From NCBI GenBank assembly GCA_044445605.1, contig JBIOEA010000058.1, positions 1 through 8,479 of the forward strand: 8,479 bases of DNA. The letters run 5' to 3'. This stretch comes from CAWKDC01 sp044445605 (GTDB taxonomy: Bacteria; Pseudomonadota; Gammaproteobacteria; JABCZS01). Each line of letters starts with the position of its first letter. Position 1 is the stretch's first letter. The notes below the pieces were generated by a model. The model was given only the letters and a program-made list of their open reading frames with translations. It had not been told where the DNA came from and did not search any database. Positions 1 to 6,823 of this stretch are shown here, in pieces. Made by a program: the position numbers and the translations under genes.

Positions 1-126
1 ATCTGCTCGAGTGAGCCCCTGCTGTTGGGGCGAACGACAAGTCGATGCTCGTTCGATGGTGAAATAAAGACCTCCCCGCGTAGATGCCGGGACCCCGAGC
101 GGTTATATAGCGAAGGTGAAGAATAA
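1..126 (+). other. Possible 3' end of a coding or RNA gene from the left
   Basis: One + strand frame is open from base 1 to a TAA at 124-126, and the stop sits in the loop of a + strand terminator. The 41 residues it would encode are rich in Arg, Ser and Glu and match no family I recognise. The same stretch also has two adjacent hairpins: GCCCC (15-19) with GGGGC (27-31), and CGAACGA (31-37) with TCGTTCG (49-55). It could therefore equally be the 3' part of a structured RNA. I searched it for the ends of tRNA, tmRNA, RNase P RNA, 6S RNA and SRP RNA as I remember them and found no match. Identity is open; only the presence of a transcript ending here is reasonably supported. Confidence 0.2.
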
Positions 127-140
127 TCTCCTTCGTTTTC
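111..140 (+). terminator. Rho-independent terminator, + strand
   Basis: CGAAGG (111-116) pairs with CCTTCG (130-135). After a T-T mismatch the stem continues with GA (118-119) against TC (127-128), leaving a 7-base loop, and TTTTC follows at 136-140. This orientation ends a transcript entering from the left edge. It faces the minus-strand terminator 11 bases away, as expected where two units converge. Confidence 0.5.
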
Positions 141-150
141 AGAGATTGTG

Positions 151-174
151 AAAAGGGCGAAAGATGTTTCGCCC
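151..174 (-). terminator. Rho-independent terminator, minus strand
   Basis: Read on the minus strand, GGGCGAAA (174-167) and TTTCGCCC (162-155) form a perfect 8-base-pair stem around the loop CATC, followed at once by TTTT (154-151). It lies 15 bases beyond the stop codon of the minus-strand secreted-protein gene, so it most likely ends the purL transcription unit. Confidence 0.8.
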
Positions 175-189
175 CTTACAAGCAAATAA

Positions 190-816
190 CTACTTTCCTG
201 CTTTACACCCGTTCAATTCAGCCTCGACATAACCCCAAATGACTGAATCAGGAATAACCACAGGTTTAGTTGGTTTCGCGACGATTTGGCCGACTAATGC
301 AGGCTCATTCCAGTTGACATTAATCGTAAATGGTCCGATAAACGGTGGCATTGTAAAGGATACAACTCCAACGTTAGAGGTTTCACCTTCTACTAGTGTT
401 GGCCACGAAGTAATTTTGCCAGGTGCTGTTGCAGGAGGCGGAGGATTCAAGATCATCTGCTCCATTTCACCCAACAAGCAACTGTAAATATCATAGGTAA
501 CCCCGTCAAATGGACAAGTTGCCCCTGTGCAGGTGGTTATTGCGCTCAACTCACTTGCTGGCACAGCAGATGCATCAACCACTATGTGGCCATTCACCAG
601 TTCGACTGGCCAATGCAAACGCGCAGCCATCAATGCTTGGAAATATTCTGATTCGTCTTGGGAAGAGACATACACTGTTTCTTCGCCTACAACCGCACGC
701 ACATCGCCATTAGGCTCGAAACCCCAATCATTGATAGTCGTCGATGCCGCAAAACCCATCAGTGGCATTAGCAGCGATACGCCGATACATTTTTTCAACT
801 TTTTCAACATTTTCAT
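190..816 (-). CDS. Hypothetical secreted protein, 208 residues
   Basis: I do not recognise this protein. It opens with a typical Sec signal peptide: a lysine-rich start (MKMLKKLKK), a hydrophobic stretch IGVSLLMPLM, and a likely cleavage site at GFA-AS near residues 23-24, so it should be exported to the periplasm or beyond. There is no lipobox cysteine. The mature part has four cysteines (96, 101, 113, 204), the first two in CTGATC, which could form disulfides. A proline run (PPPP at 125-128) is followed by a region of short hydrophobic strands around TINVNW. The start was set by AAGGAG at 823-828: the second of two adjacent ATGs (816) is 6 bases away, the first (819) only 3. A longer reading back to 882 would overlap purL and push the signal peptide inward. 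No promoter of its own is evident, so co-transcription with purL is likely. Confidence 0.72.
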   Translation of the reverse strand: MKMLKKLKKCIGVSLLMPLMGFAASTTINDWGFEPNGDVRAVVGEETVYVSSQDESEYFQALMAARLHWPVELVNGHIVVDASAVPASELSAITTCTGATCPFDGVTYDIYSCLLGEMEQMILNPPPPATAPGKITSWPTLVEGETSNVGVVSFTMPPFIGPFTINVNWNEPALVGQIVAKPTKPVVIPDSVIWGYVEAELNGCKAGK

Positions 817-822
817 CATAAT

Positions 823-828
823 CTCCTT
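823..828 (-). promoter_or_regulatory. Ribosome binding site deciding the secreted-protein start
   Basis: AAGGAG on the minus strand lies wholly inside the short gap between the purL stop codon (836-834) and the start at 816. Spacing favours the second ATG of the ATG-ATG-AAA-ATG cluster and rules against the far upstream ATG at 882. Confidence 0.7.
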
Positions 829-833
829 GATAT

Positions 834-3800
834 TCAAAACATCTGACGAATATTCAAAAACATCTGAAACCACGGACTCCATTCGCCAAATTCGCTAGGC
901 CGCCAACTAAACTGCTGTGCACGAAACACACGTTCGGGGTGCGGCATCATCAGTGTGACACGGCCGTCAGCCGAAGTAAACCCATTCATGCCGCCTACCG
1001 ATCCATTCGGATTATAGGGATAATGCGTCGTTGGTTTTCCTTCTGGGTCCACATAACGTAAGACAACTTGTTCAGCATTGTTTAAACGCATTAATGCATC
1101 ATCAGTGGCTTGGATGCGCCCTTCTCCGTGTGAAACAACGACGGGTAATTGCATGCCTTCCATGCCCTGCGTCCACAATGATGTGCTTTTCAGTATTTCA
1201 ACCATGACCAACCGTGCTTCAAACTGCTTGCTGGTGTTGTTCACAAATAAAGGCCAATCTTTAGCACCTGGGATAATGTCTTTTAATTGCGATAACATTT
1301 GGCAACCATTACACAAACCAATCGTGAACGACTCTTTCCGCTCGAAAAACGCTTTGAATTGCGCCAACAATTCAGGATTGAATAGAATGTTTTTCGCCCA
1401 ACCACCGCCAGCACCCAACGCATCGCCATAAGAAAATCCGCCGCCACACGCCAACACTTGAAAATCTGAAAGTTTCCGTGCTCCTGATAACAAATCGGTC
1501 ATGTGAACATCAATCGCATCGAAACCTGCCAACGTGAATGCCGCGGCTAATTCCACATAACCATTAATGCCCTGCTCTCTCAAAATCGCTACCGCTGGTT
1601 TCTTACCAATGAATGAGTCAGGGACAATCACCGCTGCCTCCCCTTTAAAAAATAAAGGAGGATGTTCAATCGATACGGCGGCTTCATACGCTTGTGTTGC
1701 ACACACCGGATCATCGCGTCGACTTTGCATGTCTGTCGTCACGCGCGAAAACGCTTCCATAGCAGTTTGCAGTTCAATGTCCCAATGCTGCTCGCGATGC
1801 ATGATCGAAATCACGGGTCTCTTTTGTGTACGGCCAATCCATTGCGTCGCAGCCGTCAAGCCAGCATCATCAACATAGGTTAAAAATGCAGCTTCATCGC
1901 TTCGTTTGATCTGAACAACGGCACCGATTTCTTCATTAAATAAAATAGTCGCCACATGCTCGCCTAAACCGGTCACGTCCAACACCAGACCTAAACGCGA
2001 CGCAATCGCCATTTCCGCCACTGTCGCCCACAACCCACCATCACTGCGATCGTGATAAGCCAACAAAATACGTGCTTCATTCATGGATTGAATGACGTTA
2101 AAAAACGCCTTCAACGGCTCAGGCGCAATGTCAGGCGCCAAGTCACCGATGCCACCTTGTAACTGAGCATAAATACTGCCACCTAAACGTGACTCACCAA
2201 AACCTAAATCGATTAAAAACAGGGAAGTATCAGGATCATCTGATAACACGGGCGTTAACACACGCGTTGTATCAGTGACAGGGGCTACCGCTGTCACAAT
2301 CAATGAAACAGGCGAAACGACTTCTCGCGTGACATCGTTTTCTTTCCACGTTGTTTTCATCGATAAGGAGTCTTTGCCGACAGGAATACAGATGCCTAAA
2401 GCAGGACAAAAATCCTGCCCAATGCTGTCGACCGTGTCGAACAGTGCCGCATCCATTCCATCCACACCGCACGCTGCCATCCAATTCGCTGATAATTTAA
2501 TGTCCCCTAAGGAACGAATCGGTGCTGCCGCAATATTCGTGATGGCTTCTGCCACGGCCATGCGGCCCGATGCAGGCGCATTCAACACTGCAATCGGTGC
2601 GCGTTCGCCCATGCTCATCGCTTCACCCGTGGTGGATAAAAAATCCGACGCCGTCACCGCCACATCGCTCACAGGCGTTTGCCATGGGCCAACACATTGA
2701 TCACGTACCGTTAAACCACCCACCGTGCGATCACCAATGTGAATCAAAAAAGATTTGTCCGCGACGGTCGGATGCGCTAACACAGACAGTAATGTGGCCG
2801 GCAAATCACTCACGACTTCAGGCACTGCCACGTGCCTTGCAATGACCTGCCTCACGTCGCGCACCATGTCGGGCGTATTGCCAAAAATCATCGCCATGTC
2901 CAAATCAATCACGGCCTCATCATTCTGCATCACTGACAAGTGACGTGCTTGCGTTGCATGACCGACCACAGCAAATTCAGCACGCTCACGGTCGCACCAC
3001 GAAGCAAACAACGGCACATCAGCAGGGGCTATCCCAATGACAAAGCGTTCTTGTGATTCATTACACCACTTCTCCATCGGTGATAAAGCGGGATCAGCAC
3101 TTGGAACCGCATTCAAATCGATGACACCACCGACTTTCGAATCATTCAAAATTTCAGGAATGGCATTCGATAACCCACCCGCACCGACATCATGAATACT
3201 GATGATAGGATTCGGCGAATGACGCAAACAAGACAAAATAACTTCTTGCGCACGACGTTGCATTTCCGCATTGTCTCGTTGAACCGATGCAAAATCCAAT
3301 TCACGATCACGCTCATCGTCCACCGCCGATGAAGCCGCACCACCGCCCAATCCAATCAACATGCCTGGGCCGCCTAAGACGATGATCGCATCACCCGGCT
3401 TTAATATTTTTTTCTCAATATTGTCTTGACGAATATTGCCGTAACCGCCGGCGATCATGATCGGCTTGTGATAGCCGTAACGACCCCACTCGAAACTGCG
3501 GAAATATCCGCATAAACTTGCACGACCGAATTCATTGTTGTATCGCGCGGCACCAATCGGCGCTTCTAACATGATTTGCATCGCACTGGCAATATGTTCA
3601 GGTTTGCTTTGGCCATTCTCTAAATGTGAAACGGAAAAACCAACGAGACCCGCTTTAGGTTTTGCGCCGCGCCCTGTCGCGGCTTCATCACGTAATTCAC
3701 CCCCTGATCCTGTGGCTGCACCCGCAAACGGCGCAATGGCCGTTGGATGGTTATGCGTTTCTACTTTCACCACGATCGAGATAGGTTCAGCTGTAAATTG

Positions 3801-4547
3801 GTATTGCCCTTGCGCATCAGGATAAAAGGCTGAATGGCCAAGCCCAGCAATAACGGCCGCATTATCGTGATACGCCGACAATACACCTTCAGGATGCTGC
3901 TGATACGTGTTCCGAATGCGGCCAAATAAAGAGCCGTCTTGTTTCACGCCATCAATGATCCACTGCCCTTTGAAAATTTTATGGCGGCAGTGTTCCGAGT
4001 TAGCTTGTGCAAACATCATCAATTCCGCATCCGTCGGATCCCGTTTGAGTTTTTCATAATGCGCATAAAGATAATCGATTTCATCCAGTGACAAAGCCAA
4101 ACCCAGTGTACTGTTGGCAGAAACCAATGCATCCTTGCCTTGTTCGATCACAGGAATGTGTTGCAACGGACGCACCATGGCTTCGCTGAACAATGCATTT
4201 AAATCACGAGAGGTGAGAACTGATTGTGTCATGCGATCATGAATGGCGGCATCGCTTTCGGGAGCATCATGACGAATCACTTTTTCAATGTGCGTTATGC
4301 CTTTGATGCCACAGCTGGCAAGAATATCCATGACTTTGGACGAAAAAGGTGATTGTGTCGTTATGCGTGGGGTGACCCAGCGGCTATTCGCTTGAGGGGT
4401 GGATGTTGGCGGCTCGCCGACTTCAATCAAGATCTTTTTTAACTTATCCAATAACTCTGGAGTGAGGGCATCCTGGCTACGAACCCAATATTCCATCTGA
4501 GACGAAGCGCTAACCGCGCGGGGGCCCAACAAAACCGTATCGAACAT
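834..4547 (-). CDS. purL: Phosphoribosylformylglycinamidine synthase (FGAM synthase)
   Basis: This is the cytoplasmic enzyme for the fourth step of purine synthesis: FGAR + glutamine + ATP give FGAM. It is the single-chain type, 1237 residues, slightly shorter than the 1295 of E. coli. Order of parts: a PurS-like N-terminal region (roughly 1-150); a linker with FAQANSEHCRHKIF; a first synthetase half with KVETHNHPT (261-269), GGELRDE (282-288), IHDVGAGG (451-458) and CNESQERF; a second half with IPVGKDS (721-727) and AYHDRSDGGL (830-839); and a class I glutaminase domain from about 982. The glutaminase triad is visible: Cys1079 in GLCNGCQ, His1203 and Glu1205 in PHPERV, with the same Cys-His spacing as E. 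coli to within one residue. The frame is intact. Two ATGs are adjacent (4550, 4547); AGGAG at 4553-4557 is 2 bases from the first and 5 from the second, so I chose the second. No PurR box is visible upstream. Confidence 0.97.
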   Translation of the reverse strand: MFDTVLLGPRAVSASSQMEYWVRSQDALTPELLDKLKKILIEVGEPPTSTPQANSRWVTPRITTQSPFSSKVMDILASCGIKGITHIEKVIRHDAPESDAAIHDRMTQSVLTSRDLNALFSEAMVRPLQHIPVIEQGKDALVSANSTLGLALSLDEIDYLYAHYEKLKRDPTDAELMMFAQANSEHCRHKIFKGQWIIDGVKQDGSLFGRIRNTYQQHPEGVLSAYHDNAAVIAGLGHSAFYPDAQGQYQFTAEPISIVVKVETHNHPTAIAPFAGAATGSGGELRDEAATGRGAKPKAGLVGFSVSHLENGQSKPEHIASAMQIMLEAPIGAARYNNEFGRASLCGYFRSFEWGRYGYHKPIMIAGGYGNIRQDNIEKKILKPGDAIIVLGGPGMLIGLGGGAASSAVDDERDRELDFASVQRDNAEMQRRAQEVILSCLRHSPNPIISIHDVGAGGLSNAIPEILNDSKVGGVIDLNAVPSADPALSPMEKWCNESQERFVIGIAPADVPLFASWCDRERAEFAVVGHATQARHLSVMQNDEAVIDLDMAMIFGNTPDMVRDVRQVIARHVAVPEVVSDLPATLLSVLAHPTVADKSFLIHIGDRTVGGLTVRDQCVGPWQTPVSDVAVTASDFLSTTGEAMSMGERAPIAVLNAPASGRMAVAEAITNIAAAPIRSLGDIKLSANWMAACGVDGMDAALFDTVDSIGQDFCPALGICIPVGKDSLSMKTTWKENDVTREVVSPVSLIVTAVAPVTDTTRVLTPVLSDDPDTSLFLIDLGFGESRLGGSIYAQLQGGIGDLAPDIAPEPLKAFFNVIQSMNEARILLAYHDRSDGGLWATVAEMAIASRLGLVLDVTGLGEHVATILFNEEIGAVVQIKRSDEAAFLTYVDDAGLTAATQWIGRTQKRPVISIMHREQHWDIELQTAMEAFSRVTTDMQSRRDDPVCATQAYEAAVSIEHPPLFFKGEAAVIVPDSFIGKKPAVAILREQGINGYVELAAAFTLAGFDAIDVHMTDLLSGARKLSDFQVLACGGGFSYGDALGAGGGWAKNILFNPELLAQFKAFFERKESFTIGLCNGCQMLSQLKDIIPGAKDWPLFVNNTSKQFEARLVMVEILKSTSLWTQGMEGMQLPVVVSHGEGRIQATDDALMRLNNAEQVVLRYVDPEGKPTTHYPYNPNGSVGGMNGFTSADGRVTLMMPHPERVFRAQQFSWRPSEFGEWSPWFQMFLNIRQMF

Positions 4548-4552
4548 CATCG

Positions 4553-4557
4553 CTCCT
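4553..4557 (-). promoter_or_regulatory. Ribosome binding site of purL
   Basis: AGGAG on the minus strand, 5 bases before the ATG at 4547 and only 2 before the ATG at 4550. It is the reason for preferring the second ATG. Confidence 0.6.
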
Positions 4558-4558
4558 A

Positions 4559-4589
4559 TTGAAACAATCTTTCATACCTGTTCTATACT
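4559..4589 (+). promoter_or_regulatory. Candidate mltF promoter
   Basis: TTGAAA (4559-4564) and TATACT (4584-4589) are 19 bases apart, which is long but workable. The -10 overlaps the candidate purL -10 on the other strand and is flanked by the inverted repeat GTTC (4580-4583) and GAAC (4590-4593). Initiation 6-8 bases downstream would fall on or next to the ATG at 4597. Confidence 0.4.
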
Positions 4590-4610
4590 GAACGGTATGA
4601 CGAAATCCAA
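4582..4610 (-). promoter_or_regulatory. Candidate purL promoter
   Basis: On the minus strand TTGGAT (4610-4605) is followed after exactly 17 bases by TATAGA (4587-4582). The -35 is poor (3 of 6) and the -10 fair (4 of 6). The -35 would lie inside the first codons of mltF. Supported by position and spacing only. Confidence 0.35.
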
Positions 4611-6075
4611 ACATATCACCTCAGCCAAAGCTTATGGACGAGCCTTGCTCGCTATCGGCCTTCTGTCACTCATTTTCTTTATTCAGCAAGGCGAAAACCA
4701 GCTGAAACGCATTCAAAAGAGTGGTGTTTTGGTGGTGATCACCCGAGAAACGCCGTTGGCACATTTTTCCCATAAACCCGATCCTGATCATTTTGAACGT
4801 CGATTGGCTGACCTATTTGCTCGACACTTAGGCGTTAAAACCCGTGTCAATTATGCCTCAACCATACAAGAACTGCTAGTGACATTGGATACTAACTTTG
4901 CTGACGTAGCAGCGGCTGGGCTGGCAGCTGGGGTGACGCGGACGCCGCCTATTCGTTATAGCCAACCTTACATGACTGTTGAGGAACAAGTTGTTTATTT
5001 ATCAGGCAATGACCAGCCTAAAACCTGGGAAGACCTTAAAAATGCGCATATCGTGGTTCCCATGGGAAGCAGCTTTGAAACAAAACTCAACATGGAGGCG
5101 GCCAAATACCCCGACTTGACCGTTGAAATAAGAGATACTGATACACTCACCCTGCTCGATGACGTAGCCAATGGCAGGATAGAATATACGATGGCAGACT
5201 CGCTGGAGCTCGCCGAGTATCAACAATATTACCCACTCTTACGTGTGGGGTTTGAAGCCATTGGTGAGCAACAAATTGCCTGGGGCTTTAAGCCATTGAC
5301 ACATTATCCAGGTATTTATACGCTGCTGGAAACGGCTAAACATTTAGGCGTTGGCGTTGACATAATCACACAGTTGCAAGATAAGTTGAAGAAAGACGAC
5401 ACCTTAATTAATGAGGCCAATAAATTTTTTGCATCGATTGAAAAAACGGGCGAGCTCGATTGGTTAGTTGACGTTTATTATAGTTATTTACAAGATTTTG
5501 ATTTTGTCGATACGAATACCTTTCATCGACGCGTGGAAAATATTCTGCCTTTGTACGAATCAACTTTCAAAGCGGCCGCGAATGACGTGTTTGATTGGAA
5601 ACTGCTTGCGGCATTGGCGTATCAGGAATCGCATTGGAACCCCGATGCTCAATCACCCACGGGCGTACGCGGCATGATGATGATGACAAAAGCGGCCGCG
5701 AAAGAAGTTAAGTTGCATAACAGGCTTGACCCTGTTCAAAGTATTCACGCAGGGAAAGAATATTTATGGCGAATCTATGAAAAATTACCGCCAGAGATAA
5801 TGGGGACTGATCGCCTTTGGATTGCGATGGCCTCTTACAATATTGGCCCCGCGCACATAGCGGATGTCCGTAAATGGGTAGAACAGGCCAATGGGGATCC
5901 GAATCGTTGGCAAGATATTCGCGAATGGTTACCGAAAAAAACGCAAGCTGCCTGGCATCGCCAATCCAAATACGGCTATGCGCGCGGCAATGAGGCAGTC
6001 AAATATGTTGAAAATATCCGTGCATATTATGAAATATTGCAGGGATTAGTGCTAAAAAAAGAGCAGTCGCGTTGA
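4597..6075 (+). CDS. mltF: Membrane-bound lytic murein transglycosylase F
   Basis: MltF cleaves the MurNAc-GlcNAc bond of peptidoglycan to give 1,6-anhydro ends, acting from the periplasm at the envelope. Of 492 residues, about 15-30 form one hydrophobic signal or anchor segment (ALLAIGLLSLIFFIQ) with no lipobox. Residues about 40-300 are the solute-binding-protein-3-like regulatory domain (VVITRETPLAHF, TMADSLELAEYQ). About 310-480 are the lysozyme-like SLT domain. The catalytic glutamate is Glu344 in AYQESHW, followed by SPTGVRGMMMMT, ASYNIGPAHIADVRKW and YGYARGNEAVKYVENIRAY, all standard for the family. It stops soon after the SLT domain and lacks the longer C-terminal tail of the 518-residue E. 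coli protein. It is divergent from purL, as in E. coli. No Shine-Dalgarno sequence precedes the ATG, and the next in-frame start candidates would destroy the signal segment. Confidence 0.95.
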   Translation: MTKSKHITSAKAYGRALLAIGLLSLIFFIQQGENQLKRIQKSGVLVVITRETPLAHFSHKPDPDHFERRLADLFARHLGVKTRVNYASTIQELLVTLDTNFADVAAAGLAAGVTRTPPIRYSQPYMTVEEQVVYLSGNDQPKTWEDLKNAHIVVPMGSSFETKLNMEAAKYPDLTVEIRDTDTLTLLDDVANGRIEYTMADSLELAEYQQYYPLLRVGFEAIGEQQIAWGFKPLTHYPGIYTLLETAKHLGVGVDIITQLQDKLKKDDTLINEANKFFASIEKTGELDWLVDVYYSYLQDFDFVDTNTFHRRVENILPLYESTFKAAANDVFDWKLLAALAYQESHWNPDAQSPTGVRGMMMMTKAAAKEVKLHNRLDPVQSIHAGKEYLWRIYEKLPPEIMGTDRLWIAMASYNIGPAHIADVRKWVEQANGDPNRWQDIREWLPKKTQAAWHRQSKYGYARGNEAVKYVENIRAYYEILQGLVLKKEQSR

Positions 6076-6100
6076 TTTAACATTTAAATTCCTCCATACT
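6072..6100 (+). promoter_or_regulatory. Candidate promoter of the methyltransferase gene
   Basis: TTGATT (6072-6077) is followed after 17 bases by CATACT (6095-6100), each matching 4 of 6 consensus bases. The -35 overlaps the mltF stop codon. This would give the downstream gene its own start of transcription near 6107, separate from any read-through from mltF, after which I see no terminator. Confidence 0.45.
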
Positions 6101-6138
6101 GGTACTCAATTTAATCAGCCGGATGGAGCCTGCACAAG

Positions 6139-6744
6139 ATGTTTAAAAGGAATGTTAAAACAACGACCTGGCCACTTCGCCACACCGACACATTTACACG
6201 GCTATCAGGTTACTTATCTGAACGGGGTCTGAACACACCCGTTGTGTTGGAAGTCGGGCCAGGTGCTGCCACGAAAATACTGTCACCCTACTATCCTTCT
6301 GAGCATGATGGACGTACGTTATCATGGGTCGAAAGACGTTGGAGAACATTCTTACGAAAAATCGACAGCATCATTCGACGCATTCCAAATATTGAGTTGT
6401 ATTCCTTTGAGCCGGGCGAATTGCGCGGTTTCCTTCCGAAAGATGTGCGTCAAATTGTGGCGGATATCAGCGCAGAAGTGATCACGGCGATCCAAAAGCA
6501 ATATCCAAACGTAGAAGCAACTGTGTTTGATTTTTCGACGAAACCTTTTAAAGAACAGACAGACGCGATTGTGTGTTTGTGTGTTTTAGTGAGGACACGT
6601 GAACCTAAAAAGATATTTAAACATTTATATGACACGTTGAAACCAGGCGGCATTTTAGTGATGGATAACCGTAGCGTGAATGCGTTCGCAGGGCCTGAGT
6701 GTACGTTGAAACCTTTGTCGTTTCAAATTTGGCAGAAGGTTTAA
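6139..6744 (+). CDS. Class I SAM-dependent methyltransferase, substrate unknown
   Basis: The 201-residue product has the landmarks of a Rossmann-fold methyltransferase. Motif I is VVLEVGPGAATKIL (35-48), the SAM-binding glycine loop after the first strand. Later come VFDFSTKPF (129-137), DAIVCLCVLV (142-151; the strand-4 region) and the YDTLKPGGILVMDNR stretch (164-178; the helix and strand after motif III). Between motif I and these lies a basic and aromatic stretch (about 60-105; WVERRWRTFLRKIDSIIRR) that may replace or displace the usual acidic loop of motif II. The chain ends soon after strand 5, so it is compact. No transmembrane segment is visible, so it is presumably cytoplasmic. GGAG at 6125-6128, 10 bases upstream, supports the start. 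The substrate cannot be told from the sequence; neighbours give no help, as mltF acts outside the cytoplasm and the next gene is of unknown function. Confidence 0.72.
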   Translation: MFKRNVKTTTWPLRHTDTFTRLSGYLSERGLNTPVVLEVGPGAATKILSPYYPSEHDGRTLSWVERRWRTFLRKIDSIIRRIPNIELYSFEPGELRGFLPKDVRQIVADISAEVITAIQKQYPNVEATVFDFSTKPFKEQTDAIVCLCVLVRTREPKKIFKHLYDTLKPGGILVMDNRSVNAFAGPECTLKPLSFQIWQKV

Positions 6745-6762
6745 AGTATTCCCCCCTCTCAT

Positions 6763-6792
6763 TTGACAAACGCCCCTGACATAAGGTAGTAT
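6763..6792 (+). promoter_or_regulatory. Promoter of the 447-residue protein gene
   Basis: TTGACA (6763-6768), a perfect -35, is followed after 18 bases by TAGTAT (6787-6792), 4 of 6 to the -10 consensus. Initiation near 6799 excludes the ATG at 6791, which lies inside the -10. The -35 and the -10 region both recur at 8385-8415, which is independent support. Confidence 0.65.
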
Positions 6793-6809
6793 GCTGAAAC
6801 ATTGCTACC

Positions 6810-6815
6810 AAGGAG
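6810..6815 (+). promoter_or_regulatory. Ribosome binding site deciding the start at 6824
   Basis: AAGGAG lies 8 bases before the ATG at 6824, an ideal spacing. Together with the promoter it shows that the upstream in-frame ATG at 6791 is not used. The equivalent site in the second copy is GAGGGG (8433-8438). Confidence 0.8.
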
Positions 6816-6823
6816 CTGATAAC

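Noticed and set aside
71..96. REP-like palindrome around TCCCCGCGTAGATGCCGGGA
   Set aside because: The arms pair only as TCCC/GGGA plus one base pair past a bulge, too weak to call a repeat without other copies.
239..487. Open + strand frame antisense to the secreted-protein gene
   Set aside because: No ribosome binding site and no recognisable protein; the minus-strand frame has a signal peptide, ribosome binding site and terminator.
834..882. Extension of the secreted-protein frame to an ATG at 882
   Set aside because: It overlaps the purL 3' end, has no suitable ribosome binding site, and would bury a good signal peptide 22 residues inside the protein.
2275..2700. Open + strand frame of 141 codons inside purL
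   Set aside because: It is antisense to a conserved catalytic region of PurL, and its translation shows no domain. The same holds for the other frames opposite purL and mltF.
4551..4596. PurR operator upstream of purL, as in E. coli
   Set aside because: No sequence resembling ACGCAAACGTTTTCGT is present in the gap.
5570..5704. Repeated AAAGCGGCCGCGAA (5570-5583 and 5691-5704 region) in mltF
   Set aside because: Both copies encode the common Lys-Ala-Ala-Ala run at helix positions; a coincidence of codon use, not a functional repeat.
6791..6823. Upstream in-frame ATG at 6791 as start of the 447-residue protein
   Set aside because: It lies within the -10 box of the promoter, ahead of any transcript start; AAGGAG is spaced for the ATG at 6824.
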